Shown: positions 33,752 to 46,189 of the stretch, piece by piece
Layout: every line of letters begins with the position of its first letter
Position numbering within the stretch: position 1 is the first letter of the stretch
Assembly (NCBI RefSeq): GCF_007655135.1
Contig: NC_045131.1
Coordinates: 23,358,001-23,422,000, forward strand
DNA: 64,000 nucleotides
Direction: 5' to 3'
From: Punica granatum
Lineage: Eukaryota > Streptophyta > Magnoliopsida > Myrtales > Lythraceae
Translations under genes and position numbers: made by a program
The notes under the pieces: generated by a model
What the model saw: the letters and a program-made list of their open reading frames with translations, nothing else
What the model was told of the DNA's origin: nothing
Databases searched by the model: none

Positions 33752-35845
33752 ATGGCGGAAGGAGATCACGTCGGTATTTCCGAAGAAGTCAACCCTTCGG
33801 TCCCGACCCTCTCTCAACCACCGCAGACACACGCTCTACCACCTCTTACTCCTGCAGGCGTACTCCCGGCATACTCCGGCGCCCTTCCGACACATCTCCC
33901 GCCCCCGGCACCTTCAGGGGCGCCTCTCCCACCGGTCTCACCAACCTCCGCCGCCACCGATGACCAAGCCCGCATTGCGGTCCTCGAAGGCACGGTCAAC
34001 CAAATGGCCATTAACATGGCAGAGCTGCTCGCCCTGCTCAGAGGACCCAATCGGGTCTCCTTGAGTTCCACACCTCCGCCGGGACAAGGGCCAATGACTG
34101 AGCCGACTCCCTGGATTCCGCCGACTCAGGCCCCGGAGAATATGGAGGCACCCCCGTCACCAACATTGCACACGTCCATGGCTCATCCTGTCACCGGCCC
34201 ATATCCGCCACCACCGGCCCCCACGGCCGTCCTTCTTCCACCGGCAGCCTTCCTATCATCGGAACGCATTCTGTCCGCACCTCCGCCCGTCTCCATTCCG
34301 GCCCCAGCTATGGCCTACACAATACCTCCGCCGACAGTTTTCCCGACGTCCAACGCACCCGCTCCAACTCACTTTCAAGCCACGGAGCTTCCTCCCTTTC
34401 CGTCTGTACAGCCTCACGCCGGCCTCTCCTACCAGGCACCGCCTCCCATAAACACCACCTTCCACGAACCGGGCACACCGACCCATGCGGCCCAATTCGC
34501 CTCACCGACGTACTTCTTCCCCGAGGCCGACGCCGAACAGGAGCGTAGGTTGAAGCGAATGGAGGAAACGATACGGGCCATGCAAGGGAACGATGTTTGT
34601 CCCGACGCCCGCTATGGTGACTGTAGCCTATTCCCGGGCATGCGCCTACCCCCGAAGTTCAAGGTCCCAGAGTTCAAGACTTATGAAGGCACGACGGATC
34701 CACGCCACCACCTCCGCCATTACCGAGGGAAGATGCTGCAGTATTGGGAATACGAGGAATTTGCCATCCACTCCTTCCAGGATAGCCTGTCAAGATCGGC
34801 CCTCGATTGGTTCATGTCGCTGAAGGCCGAAGACATCCCGACGTGGGAGGACCTCTCTCGGAAGTTCATCGACCAGTACCGATATTGCGCAGAAACACCT
34901 CCCACCCTTTTGGAGCTAAGCACGAAAGAAATGGTGCGGGGCCAAAAGTTTGAGGAGTATGCTACCAAGTGGCGGACCCAAGCAGCAAAGCACGTCCCTC
35001 CGATCAGCGAGGCGCAATAGATCCAGCTGTTCCACTCCACGCTAAGAGGAGTGTATTATTCGCATTTGTTGGCCCATACTTCCTCATTCTCCAATCTGAT
35101 CGACGCTAGGAAGAAACTTGACATGGGCATCAAGCTTGGGAAGATAGAAGGACCGATCGGAAAGGAGGAGCAGTCGTCAAAGAATGCCGCTACTGCGCCA
35201 TCACCAACGGGTAACAAAAAGGGCAGAGACGCGTCCGTTAATGTCGTCAACCTTGGACACCAAATGCCCATGCCGTACCAGCAGCAATACCCGGCCCTGC
35301 CGATTAATTACTCGGCGCCACCGGCTTACCCTCCGACACTGGCCCCGCAACCACACGGTCACAATTACACGTCTACCCCTCATTGGGCATCTCCAAATGG
35401 GCCCCTAGCTTTAGGAGCTCCACCAACGGCTCAACAAGCCCCAAACTTGCAACCCCGACGAGGAGGGCAGGCTAGGCTGCGTCCGCAATACCCGCCTTTA
35501 CTGGTTCCCCAGTCACAAGTCTATCGCCAACTTCTGGCAGCTAAGGAAATTAGACCCGTGGCCCCTCATCCTCAGTTCAATCCCGCGAATCAGGATCAGA
35601 ATCTCCGTTGTGATTACCATATGGGCGCTCCGGGGCACACTACGGACGAATGTTACACCCTCCGGGGCAAACTACAAGAGATGATTGAGAAGAACCGACT
35701 CTCTTTCAATGAAGTCAAGCCACCGAATGTCCAGGCTAACCCTCTCCCCGACCATGGATCAAGCTCTGACGCGACTATCGATCTGATCGGTATTTACCCT
35801 AGGGACAAGGACAATGCCAAAGAGGAAGGGTTGATTTCCCCATGA
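33752..35845 (+). pseudogene. gag: gag of unit A2, single nonsense codon
   Basis: Same domain order as 5257-7349: proline-rich N-terminus, short coiled coil, capsid core (FKVPEFKTYEGTTDPRHHL, ALDWFMSL, WEDLSRKFIDQY), linker, and zinc knuckle CDYHMGAPGHTTDEC. The frame is open for 422 codons, then TAG at 35018-35020 replaces CAG (a C-to-T change) late in the capsid core. After it the same frame is open to 35845 and, unlike A1, has no frameshift. A1 and A2 were therefore disabled by different events after duplication. No protease domain is attached. Confidence 0.85.
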
Positions 35846-38454
35846 GACTACCTACGAAAAACGTTCCCTGCGCTCGGTCGAAACTATGAGCCGCACGGCG
35901 GAAGAGGGACTTTTGTTGTAACTCGATTGCCGATCTTAATGAAAATACCTTCGCATGTTTTGAAATTGTCGCACCTGTATATTCTTTCTCCTCATTTATT
36001 TCAAGCACTTTCGCCCGCTGAAAATAATTATTTTCATTGCTAGGTTCCATTCAAATGCAACCAACCGACACAGTGACTTGTGTATTCCGAGCTGCGCTTT
36101 TGAGACGCCGACCCCACCCACCGCTGTGGATACTAACCAACAGACGGAGAACCATGCGCCTTGCAAAAACATACTCCTCCTTAAACTCTCTCTTTACATT
36201 TATCTTAATACATTCCCAAGCGGACTCCGGACAAGAAAGGGGCATTCGGACAGTTCTCAGAACGCCCTATTGGTTTTGTCGGAATTGTTCGATTCGTCTG
36301 TACTCATGGGATCCGGCTTCTCGAGCCTTCCCTAGGACGGCTGTGCATGCCAACCAGCAATTGGGGAAAGTACGCCTATACGGCTCACGATCACAGTCTG
36401 ACCACCCCAGGGTGGTGATGATTAGACTCCCGGAATTGAGTGTCCCCCACGCGCGGCACCCGCGAATCGCGTGCTGGATGAGGGAACCTCCCATGGGTCC
36501 ACCTTACATTTCTTACCACACATTCCACCGCATAATCGCCTAATGCATCATCCTCTTTGTCATCCTTCACAGGGACACGCCAGTCGCGGGCGAAGAGAGA
36601 TGCGCGGGTTCACACCTCCTCGAGAACTCCTATCGGGTCTTTCTTCCTATACTTTAGTAGGGAAGGGCCCGACAAGGAGGTACCCCCTATGAAGCCGACG
36701 ACGGAAGCATCCGAACGAGCTGCATGCCTTCAGCGCAACCGTCTCAATCGACAAACAAACATGCCTATCGGCTTCGAGAGCACACCTTTCCGGCGTACAA
36801 CTGATGCTGGAACCACAAGCACGATCGGGGACGATGATTGTACAAGACGCCCGACACAAATCACAAAGACCGGGGCATCCCCGTCCAACATTCACGCGGA
36901 GGCAACCTTGGTCACCCACACTCCTGGGGCAATTTTGTTTTCGTTTTAGACAATAGGGGAAAGGACTTGTAAAGTTTGTAAGGACAAAAGACGCGAAGTT
37001 CGGCTTTTGAGTGCACAAGCATCAGACTTCTGAGAAAACCAGCCCTCACAAAATTGGGCTAGGACAACAAAGTACATCAAGTCTCCATGGGGCAAAGCAA
37101 ACAAAAGCAGCCTCGATGATGCAAAGTCGAGGAGTTTCAAACAAGTACAAGGGGCACAATACAGACCCCAGCTGCAAGGAAAAAAACAGAGCGAAAAGAA
37201 ACGGGATAAACCCACCAATGAAGAGAGAGAGAAAAGAAGCGGGAAAAACCCGCCCATAAAAAATGAGGCAATGCTGAGGTTCACCAAAAGCACCGGCACC
37301 CCCAATCCAAAAGAAATGAACAAATCCCAACAAAAAGGGAAGCAGCAGTCGCAACTCCTCGACGGAGACAAAGCGTAACGCACTCGAACGTCGAATCATT
37401 CGAGCACTTCGCCCTTGCAAACTCGAGAGATAAAAGAATCGAGCCCGCTAGGTCGAAAACCCCTCGGGGCGACCTAGGCAAAAGCTAGGGCAAAAGAGAG
37501 GCATGACCGAAAATCCCGAGGCGGGCGGTCGTGGCAAAAGGAGAGTTCATCCCCTTTAGGTTGAGAGGTGCGGCCCCGAGGTGGGTGACCGTAGCAAAAG
37601 GAGAGCAAAACGAGAGATAAACAAAACAGTCACCCGAGGCTCTCGCACACTGCGCGAGCTAGGGATCCCCAAGGGAAATGGCCAGGATGTCTACTCCAAC
37701 GCGATCCCCGATCGGCTCCTCAACATAACTCAACTTTCCAAGGCGGATTCTTCCCCAGGCGTAGTGGACAACCGAGCACGCCATCCGAGGAGTTTGGCGC
37801 AGCCCACACCGCGGAAAGACAAAAAGGGGGTACATTTCGCTGCAGGCGTGAACCCTTGTATCCTTTTAGCTTGGGGCAACTTGCTCTCTAAGCTTTCTCT
37901 TTTCTCCTTGTCATTTACATAACTCCAAAATGGGTCACAGCCACCCTTCAATCGGCTACTACAAAGCCATAATCCCAGACATTCCTTTCCGGGAGCCTAG
38001 TCATAACACTTTGGGAAGACTAGACTGAGGCCTGGTCAAATTCGCGCAGAACTCCCCATGCGGGTCACAAACGCAGCTGCCTTGCGCTACCCTGACGAGA
38101 AGGGTCCTAAGCCGACAAGCGCGTCGAACAATCGATAGAGTCGCTAGGGCATCACTGAGAACGTCTTAATATGCCCATGCATGGTCGACAAAAGTCCCTG
38201 AAGGCCTCGCATTGAGGCCTTTGAAGGCGAGATCCAGTCGTACTTGCCTAAGCAAAGTTCTTCACGAGTCACCTAGGGAATCCAAAACTGAAGCATCGTG
38301 TGTCACAATGACGTTATCTTCATAAGCATTGATACACCCGTACATCGTTAACGACTCACTACGACTTGCTAATGATGTTAGGATCACAGATGCCAAGCAG
38401 CTAGAACCATGGCAGATGTTGATTCCCAGTCTCACGGGATACGTAGGCGCTCAC
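35846..38454 (+). other. Non-coding 3' internal region, unit A2
   Basis: Copy of 7350-9955 with scattered changes. No pol motif. It keeps the hairpin pair (37448-37477 and 37502-37533), the second with a T-G pair where A1 has T-A. Acceptor-like tracts occur at the same relative places. Confidence 0.6.
37448..37533 (+). other. Two consecutive conserved hairpins (unit A2)
   Basis: CTAGGTCG (37448-37455)/CGACCTAG (37470-37477) and CATGACCG (37502-37509)/CGGTCGTG (37526-37533). The second stem shows the wobble intermediate between A1 (T-A) and B (C-G). Confidence 0.55.
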
Positions 38455-38985
38455 TATTCTGCAGGGCCAAGTCCCGTCTTCACTTTATGCGGGGCCGAGT
38501 CCCGTCTTCACTTTCATGCAGGGCCGAGTCCAGTCATCACTTTTCTGCAGGGCCGAGCCCCGTCTTCACTTTTATGTAGGGCCGAGTCCCATCTTTGCTT
38601 TTATGCAGGGCCAAGTCCCACCACCACTCTTATGTAGGGCCAAGTCCCACCATCTTCACCTTTATGCAGGGCCAAGTCCCATCATCATTTTTCTGCAGGG
38701 CCGAGTCCCGTCTTCACTTTTATGCAGGGCCGAGTCCCATCATTACTCTTCTGCAGGGCCGAGCCCCATCTTTACTCTTCTGCAGGGCCGAGCCCCATCT
38801 TTACTTTTATATAGGGCCGAGTCCCATCTTTGCTTTTATGCAGGGCCAAGTCCCACCACCACTCTTATGTAGGGCCGAGTCCCATCTTTGCTTTTATGCA
38901 GGGCCAAGTCTCATCATTACTTTTCTGCAGGGCCGAGTCCCGTCTTCACCCTTTGCAGGACCGAGTCCTGTCTTTACTTTGCTGC
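38455..38985 (+). repeat. 32-bp minisatellite before the PPT, unit A2 (about 16 copies)
   Basis: Same unit as 9956-10615 with fewer copies, so the array changed length after the duplication. GGGCTTCGGCCC occurs shortly after it (about 39126). Confidence 0.85.
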
Positions 38986-39295
38986 ATGGGCCCATAAGCT
39001 CGTGTTCTTACCTCCCTGCACCACACGGACCCATAATCCCGTGTCTCTACTTTTCGTAAACTTACAATTTACTGCTTTTCGGACTTCGTGTCCACGGACT
39101 TCGCGTCCATTTTACTGCTTTCCGCGGGCTTCGGCCCTTCACCTACTACTTCACATCCTCCAAATCCCAATCATGCTACTATCTCATGACAGGAGGGGCA
39201 AGCTACCACGGAGAATGACGACAGAAGCGGTCGCCGAGACCAAAAAGGGTGCCTCTCATGATCTTTGGCTACATCCTCTAACCGAGCATGCAACC

Positions 39296-39309
39296 AAAGA
39301 GGGGCAAGC
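39296..39309 (+). other. Polypurine tract, unit A2
   Basis: AAAGAGGGGCAAGC directly before LTR3. Confidence 0.85.
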
Positions 39310-42300
39310 TGTCAGCACCCCATTTTGGCCCACCGACTTCCCACACGAGGATTCTCGACCGAAGCCCGGGACACTATTCATCATCCGACAATCGGAGGCA
39401 AATAGGCGGGCACGGGGTCATGAACAATAAGAGAAGAGCACGACACACTGAGAAAATCCCGGTCAAGGTCCCTAGGTCCTCCTGGGCCAACGGTCCCCGA
39501 CCGAGGGCGATGAGCCAACAATCACTCACGGGGCAAAAGGATCGCCAAAACAAATGCAAGGATGCACAAAGAACAATCGGGGGTCGAGGGGCGCTAAATT
39601 CCACTCCGAACGTCCAAACAGGGCAAAACCGACTCCCGAGGCGCCGAGTCGCCCGAACGCTCGTCCACACGACGCATGGCGATATTAGGCTCATTCAAAT
39701 CCTCGTCGTTCAAGCATTCCAAATCTTCAAATTAATTGGACATCGGAGGTCGGATGCAAGCTCAGTCGGGTTTCAAGCATTTTCCGGCTTTTCTCTCAAT
39801 CAGACGGGACCCACAGCTCAGCCAAGCCAAGCCATCAAGCCGCGGCTCAACCCCAAGCCACGGCTCAACCCTCGGCTCCGATTGGACAGCCCCAAGCCGT
39901 CGGCTCCTCCCTCCCACTGCCGGCTCCAAGCACCCCCCACCACACAATTCAAATTTCCCTCACTTCTTTCACTTCCTCTTACACACCCATCAACTCCCAT
40001 CACTTCCCATCACTTCCACCTTGCTTCCCCCACACACTATGTGACATATTCCCCATCCTAATCCCCCTTGGGATTTTCGGCAGCCCATGGTTAGCCCACT
40101 AAACCACACTTAGCTTCTCTTAATCGGGCCATTAGCCTAGCCTATAAAGCCCCTTCCATCATTAACTTTAATCACTTCTTCATTCTCCTTCTCTCTCAAG
40201 CCAATCTCCCTCTAAAATCCTCTCAAACTCCAGCCCCTCCCCTCACTTTCGTTCAGCCCGTGCCAAGGCCGAAACCGGCTAAAATCGCCGGAAAACCACC
40301 CGGTATTCCGGTAACCACCCGACCCGACTTAAGCCAAAAATCATCAAACTTCCTAGCCTACATATTTTCCACCCCCTAAGTCCATTTCTGGGCTTAGATT
40401 TTCGATTTGAAGCCTCCAACACCACGTTCCAGCCGTGAAGAGAGTCGGGTCCCGATAACGTCAATCGCGTGCAACCGAGCTCCTCGACGTGCCATTTCTT
40501 CCCACGACTTCGGAGAGTCGTGCCATCACGTTCAAAGGGTTCCTCACAACCCTCACCCTCCCCCGTGAAGAGGTGGTCACGGTCCGAGGGCCGATCAACC
40601 GTGCACAACCGCCATTCACCCGTTTCTCTCAAACCGGGTTTTCCTCATTTTTACCGAGTTTTCTCTCATATTTTCGGGTTTGTTCAGGCCTTGGCACACT
40701 CGGGTCTGCTCGTGCTCGTGTAGATCCGCCTCTTAGGAGTCCAACGAGCCCGACCTCGCACCGTGCCGTGACCGGAGTGAGCGTGCCGAGCCATTTTCCC
40801 CCGAGCTGCCGCGGCTGTCCTCTTCTCGGGTCACTCCACCCGCAACCCCAAACCGAGTCTTGTGACTCTCGTGGCCACATCCCCGACTCCTTTCCTCTTG
40901 CAACGAGGCTAGGTAACACCCCTTTTAACTTAGAGAAACTAGGATCCTCGATTTTTTGTTTGTATGGGACGTTTATATGATTTAAAGAGCCGAATGCATG
41001 AAGGTTTTCATTTTTCTTTCGGATTCATGCCTCCCATGCATTCCCATGCACCGTGTGCCCATTATGCACCTATATATGACCATCCCATGTTTACATGATG
41101 CAAGAACTCATATGCCATGACGGGAAATGGTTCGGATCCGGATAGGAGAGGTCTCCTTAGCCACGGTTGAGCCAAGGGACTCACGGCCTAACCTCTAAGG
41201 AGAGACCCGTGGGCTCCCTTGGCTTATCTGGGGCTAGGATGATCTCTCCTCTCCCGAATCGAGTCGATTCCTACGTCCCTTTCCCTTTAATCACACATAG
41301 CATGTTAGCATGACAAGAAACAACCCGAATCGGGGTCGAAGAAGTCCTCCCAACCCCGTGTGAGTCATGGAAGCTCTCGGCCATCCTTGGAGGGATGCGG
41401 CCGAAAGCTTCCTTGGACCACACGGGCTCGTGAGGCTTTCTTCCGACATGAGACGGGTCGATTCCCGTGCATTACCCGTTCCATCATTAGTTGAAATGAT
41501 ATCGTATTGTTGCTCTCATTTAAATGCTTTATTCGTATGTGTTTGGCATGATTTCTTATCGTTGTAACCATGGCTAAAATGTGACTATACGAAGGAAATA
41601 ATGTGGGATCTAGGGAGAAGAGCCTTAGAGGGGTTCGGCCATGTCAAGGAACCCACGGCCATCCCCTTTGCAAATAGGGGCCGTGAGACTCCTTGGTGCG
41701 CCCGAAGCCATCGGGCTCTCCTTTCCCCGAGGCCATGTAATTCCCCCACACTCCTTGTAATCCCACCGCGAAATTAGCTAAAATTAAGCCGTAATCGTAA
41801 CATTGTATAATAAGTGTCGAATAATCTCACAAATGGGCAAACGGGACGTCTCATTCGGTTAATTAAATCATTTGGATTAAATAATGGGACAAATCAAATA
41901 TTAATTCGTAAACGCATCGATGATTCACGGAACGACGTGGATGCCCTTTTCCCTTAAAAATTTACAATTTCAAAATACCGAGTTGTGTAACACGAATAGA
42001 ATTGACGTCTAGGGAGTACTCATGTGCCATGACTCGAGTCCGGGCCCAATTTGAGGCGGCCCGAGTCGGGGCACGAGAGTCCCTCTTAGACTCCTTCGTG
42101 TGACATGATCTCCAATTTATACACGAACACCACCATTTTATTATCCAAGGGCATGACCGTCATTCCTTGATTCACCGATACCCTAGGCATTAGGAAGCCG
42201 GAAACGCCTCGATCTATGGGCCGAAAGGGGCTACCCGTTCGGATACGGGTCTCATTTGCACGGCCTATTCCGTCCACTTTCGGTGTTTCTATCTCCCTAT

Positions 42301-43783
42301 TATAGATTCGGTGGGAGCATTTTATTTCAGTTACAAAACACGAACAATCGGATTAATCGTACATTCGACTTAATCCAACACTAGATAATGGATAGGTGGG
42401 ATAATAGATCCCAATCTAGAGTCAAAACACGAGTTTGGCTAATTCAGTAAAACCGCAGTGACACATAACTGAATGAGAGTCATAAAACAAATACACACAT
42501 GTAATCGGCTTAGAACCTTATCCTAATCCGCCATCTATGTTTGCCTAGGTTAGATACATTGTTTGTTAATCAACCGCGGCTAATAACTGATTAAATCACG
42601 TACATTCGGCCTAATACACAATTCGTCTGTATTCACTAACACTTATCAGTTGTTGTCAGTTGCTTTCTGTATTGCGTTAGTTATATCAGTTTTCTCCGGT
42701 TTTATTCTTGCTTTTGACGATTTATTGCGGTGCGGGCCCGAACCCATAGGTCACATGTTGCAGGGGGTCCAACGCCCCAAATCACCGAACATGAGGTCCA
42801 ACGCCTCTTAACTTACCGAGCGCGTGCAACCCGAGTGCGGAATGGGATCTAGCCTTGATTCACCGTCACACTCCGAATACGGCCTATGTGGAAGGCGGAT
42901 TCGGATTGAGCGCGTGAAATGTGTTTAGATATCACCCGGTAGCTCGATTGGTCCGACGGTTACAGTGGGAACAAATCGGTTCTCCTGCAAACCATCGGTT
43001 CAATCGGACCCGACCCCTGGCTCCTTGAGCCCGCGTTGCCTTAATTTGTTTATCGGTTATTCAAAACATACGGTGAGCCGGAGCGGAATATTGGCCCAAT
43101 GTAAACCGATCGGGATCCATTTATTTCATTCAATTGCATTCTGCAATTATTCGAGTGTACATTGTGAGGATCTTATTTGTATGTTTATTCATATACTTGT
43201 AAGGATCCCGGTCGGTGAGCAAGAGGTCCGAGTGTCGAGTCGGTTAAGTCGGTCTATCGCAACCAAGGGATGAGTAAGCTCGAATAATCATGGTCTTGGT
43301 TCGTGCAGGGAATCGACCGTCACGGTCCGAAGAACTGTAACGCTAAGATAGCGAACCGATTCCTTGACTCACAAGCCTACTCATCCTTCGGATTCTCGGT
43401 CCAACTCAATCGATTCATCGATTTTACAGTGTCAAAACGGGCGAGTCGAGCGCAACTCTAAATCACGCGGCAAATAAACAAAATGGCAAGCCTAGCAAGC
43501 TAGAGTACCGAAAGGGCGTGCGGGATATAGGCCCGCACGTAATAGAATCCCCGAATTCAGAACTTCCGGTTCCGTACGACCATTGCCTTAGCATTTAGGT
43601 GTACCCCGTACCCCTAGACCCGGGTAACTTGCCGGCCCTCGACCCTCGGGTCGTAAAATGGCAAGTGGCGACTCCTTCTCACGTGCGTCCGTCGCGCGTC
43701 TCCGGGAAGGTAGACACTCCCAAGCCGCGTTTGCTTAGGCGCGCGCATGCGTGCCTCGACGAGATGAAATTCGGGTGCGCACA
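39310..43783 (+). repeat. LTR3 of chain A (full length, 4474 bp)
   Basis: The only complete family A LTR in the window, TGTCAGCACC...GGGTGCGCACA. Its end retains about 35 bp missing from LTR1 and LTR2. TATA box at 40143, AG|GTAA at 40912, stems at 43107/43203 and 43627-43675. ORFs over 40469-40980 are not in the same frame as in LTR2. Confidence 0.9.
40143..40149 (+). promoter_or_regulatory. TATA box of LTR3
   Basis: CCTATAAAGCCCC, identical to LTR2 at 11731. Confidence 0.6.
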
Positions 43784-43788
43784 AATGC
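43784..43788. repeat. Probable target duplication of chain A, right copy (AATGC)
   Basis: The bases after LTR3 are AATGCCTTAAC. The intact 3' LTR of C has GATCAATGCCTTAAC near 54895-54906, so A inserted at AATGC in the 5' LTR of C. The left copy is outside the window. Confidence 0.65.
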
Positions 43789-43994
43789 CTTAACAGCAAA
43801 CTAGGTGTTCCATACTCCTAGACCCTGGGTAACTTATCTGCCCTCGACCTTCGGGTGGTAAAATGATAAGTGGCGACTCCTTCTCTCATGTGTGTTCGTC
43901 ACGCGTCCCCACAGGAAGGTGGACACTCCCAAGTCACGCGATCCAAAAGCGCGCAATGCGGGCCCTGACAAGAGTTCACATTCGGGTCCGTACA
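43784..43994 (+). repeat. 3' tail of the 5' LTR of element C
   Basis: Matches 54897-55107, ending GGGTCCGTACA. Contains ACTTATC (43832-43838)/GATAAGT (43865-43871) and TGGCGACTCC (43871-43880); the inner stem CGACC-TTCG has lost one pair here. Confidence 0.85.
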
Positions 43995-43997
43995 ACT

Positions 43998-44016
43998 TGG
44001 CGACTCCACTGGGGAC
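43998..44016 (+). other. Primer binding site of element C
   Basis: TGGCGACTCCACTGGGGAC, 3 nt after the LTR end, one base different from B. Confidence 0.75.
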
Positions 44017-44689
44017 ATACTTAGTGGGTTCGGGCTCGACCCTGTTTGCTTACTTGCATGTTCATTTATCGTTTTCTGCAACTTTCTCGCTTATCTATTT
44101 TACGGATATTTACTTTTCTGCACTTACATTGCATCATTCTAGTGGATTTAGGTACCACGCTTGAAATACCCCGAGCGGCAATCTAGGAAGCTAGGTTAGA
44201 CAGGGGTTCGAAGTAGGGGTATGACGCGCGGTTCGACTGTCGCTTAGGCCTTGAAAAGAATCCCGCCCGATTTCAAGGAATTGATACCCTTGAGTCGGGA
44301 GCCCCCATCCCTAGTTAGTTGCTATCCCGGTTGTACCTAAACCATGCATAAACAAAGACCGTCATGCTGGACCAAAATTGCCTTCATGCCGTCAACCGAC
44401 CCAAAAGTTGAGTCTTTGAGTAGGCCTGTAGTTTTTCCTTTAGGCGGGCCTTTTGCTGTTTTTCACAAAGAGCGATGTACATTGTAACAGATACAATTAT
44501 ACTTTACTTTTCTGCACTGCATGCATGTTTTCAAACTAACTAGGACATTGCATTGGTTTATTGCTTAAGTTCCCTTTTTCAAATGAACCATCTTCGTAAA
44601 TCTGGGAACTTGAATCAAATCAATGCAATGGCATTAGCTTTTGAAAACTCATACATTGCCTGCATCCGATGTTTGCACAGCAACTACCA
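44017..44689 (+). other. Leader of element C, ORF1 lost
   Basis: Non-coding. Stem CCCGATTTCAAGG (44266-44278)/CCTTGAGTCGGG (44288-44299) is kept. The join of pre-ORF1 and post-ORF1 sequence near 44560-44640 shows that ORF1 was deleted, or never gained, in C. Confidence 0.55.
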
Positions 44690-45115
44690 TGTCCCGCACG
44701 ATAGGTGAGTTGTGCCAACCTTCGCGGGTAGACCACCCGCGGTCTTCACCTCTCCGTGGCAAGACGTGCTATGACCAGAGGCCGTCCATCCCGCCCACCC
44801 ACCCTGCACGACAGGCGAGTTGTGCCAACCTTTGCTGGTAGACCACCCGCGGTCTTCACCTCTCCGTGGCGAGACATGCTATGACCAGAGTTCGTCCATT
44901 CCGGCCACCCACCCCGCACGACAGGCGAGTTGTGCCAACCTTCCCGGATAGACCACTCGCGATCTTCACCTCTCCCTGGCGAGACGTGCTATGACCAGAG
45001 GCCGTCCATCCCGGCCACCCACCCCGCATGACCGGCGAGTCGTGCCAACCTTCGTGGGTAGACCACCTGCGGCCTTCACCCTTCCTCCATGGCAAGGCGA
45101 GCTGTGGACCGATGG
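44690..45115 (+). repeat. Roughly 112-bp tandem repeat, four copies (element C)
   Basis: Units begin CGCACGAYAGGCGAGTTGTGCC and end CCATCCCGGCCACCCACCC. B has two. Expansion within one element family. Confidence 0.8.
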
Positions 45116-45384
45116 CCGACCCACCTTCCCAAGTAAGACTAACCGACACTAACTTCTTATTAACAGAGAGCATCACCGCGTGATCATATGCATATCTCTC
45201 CACAAGACCCTGCGCATCTACAAGCGACTAAGCGCGCCTCACACATGTCCAAGCATGTTCACACCAACTCATACACGCATGCTCAGAGTATCAATACATG
45301 TCTCTCGGCGGGTTCGCACGACGCCTACCAGGCCAGTTCGCTTCCCTACACTCTTGCATTGAAATCTTGAATAGTTCATGCTCT

Positions 45385-45411
45385 TTCATTGTTTTCTTTT
45401 CCCATTGCAGG
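45385..45411 (+). promoter_or_regulatory. Acceptor-like tract in element C
   Basis: A pyrimidine tract, TTTTCTTTTCCCATTGCAG, precedes GAAATTTTC. The same tract is at 21270-21290 in B. It looks like a 3' splice site, but no reading frame depends on it. Confidence 0.3.
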
Positions 45412-45636
45412 AAATTTTCAACAAGAAGACAGCCTGAATACTGAGCGACCACAATTAAGACAACAAACGTCTCCCATCCATCCAGCTCCTTGGGATTTCA
45501 ACACTAAGTCCCCATCCCTGCTCCACAGAGCAAGACTACAGGCAAATCAGCGTCACCGCATTACAGCGCCTTGCGCTATTCCTCAGCATTGACCTTTGCT
45601 TTTGCATCTCTTGCATTTTCCTATCGAGCATGCATT

Positions 45637-46165
45637 TACTGCATCGGGCTCAGGCCCTGCATCGGGCTCCGGCCTTACATTTACTGCATCGAGCTCCGGC
45701 CCTGCATTTACTGCATCGAGCTCAGGCTCTGCATCGGGCTCCGGCCCCGCGTTTACTGTATCGGGCTCCGGCCCTGTATCGGGCTCCGGCCCTGTATCGG
45801 GCTCCAGCCCCGCATTTACTGCATTGGGCTTCGGCCTCACATTGGGCTCCGGCCCTGCATTTACTTTTGGGTTTCGGCCCTGCATCGGGCTCCGGCTCCA
45901 CTTTTGGGCTTCAGCCCAGCATCGGGCCTCGGTCCTGCATTTACTGCTTTCGGGCTTCGGCCCTGCATCGGGCTCCGGCTCCACTTTTGGGCTTCAGCCC
46001 TGCATCGGGCCTCGGTCCTGCATTTACTGCTTTCGGGCTTCGGCCCTGCATCGGGCTCCGGCTCCACTTTTGGGCTTCAGCCCCACATCGAGCCTCAGTC
46101 CTGCATTTACTACTTTCGGGCCCTGGCCCAGCATTTATTGCTTTTGGGCTCCGGCCCAGCATTTA
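45637..46165 (+). repeat. Array of about 24 GGGC-UNCG-GCCC-like hairpins (element C)
   Basis: Units such as GGGCTTCGGCCC and GGGCTCCGGCCC, 12-22 bp apart, are separated by GCATTTACTGC or GCATC. Most can form 4-bp stems with a UUCG, UCCG, UCAG or CUCG loop. Variants keep pairing: GAGCTCAGGCTC changes both arms, and GGCTC or GGTCC arms form G-U pairs. A few, such as GAGCTCCGGCCC, have one mismatch. B has a short version (21540-21640). Long ORFs on both strands here are artefacts of the repeat. Confidence 0.75.
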
Positions 46166-46189
46166 CTGCTTTTAGGTTTTGACACTTCG

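Larger units (their letters stand above)
1..43783 (+). mobile_element. Tandem LTR-retrotransposon chain, family A (LTR-int-LTR-int-LTR), Tat/Ogre-like
   Basis: Three near-identical LTR copies (1-3012 partial, 10898-13987 plus 30182-31505, and 39310-43783) flank two near-identical internal regions (3013-10897 and 31506-39309), all in the same orientation. The middle LTR is shared and is split by element B. Each internal unit carries an ORF1-like gene and a gag gene, then about 3.5 kb without coding. No protease, reverse transcriptase, RNase H or integrase is recognisable. The extra ORF before gag, the long LTRs and the minisatellite before the polypurine tract are known traits of Tat/Ogre Ty3/gypsy elements. 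Both units lack the end of the upstream LTR and the primer binding site, so the chain probably arose by unequal LTR recombination after that deletion. The left end lies outside the window. Confidence 0.85.

Noticed and set aside
45583..46182. Long ORFs on both strands across the GGGC/GCCC array
   Set aside because: They are frame echoes of the hairpin repeat. Their sequence is pure repeat and none matches B.
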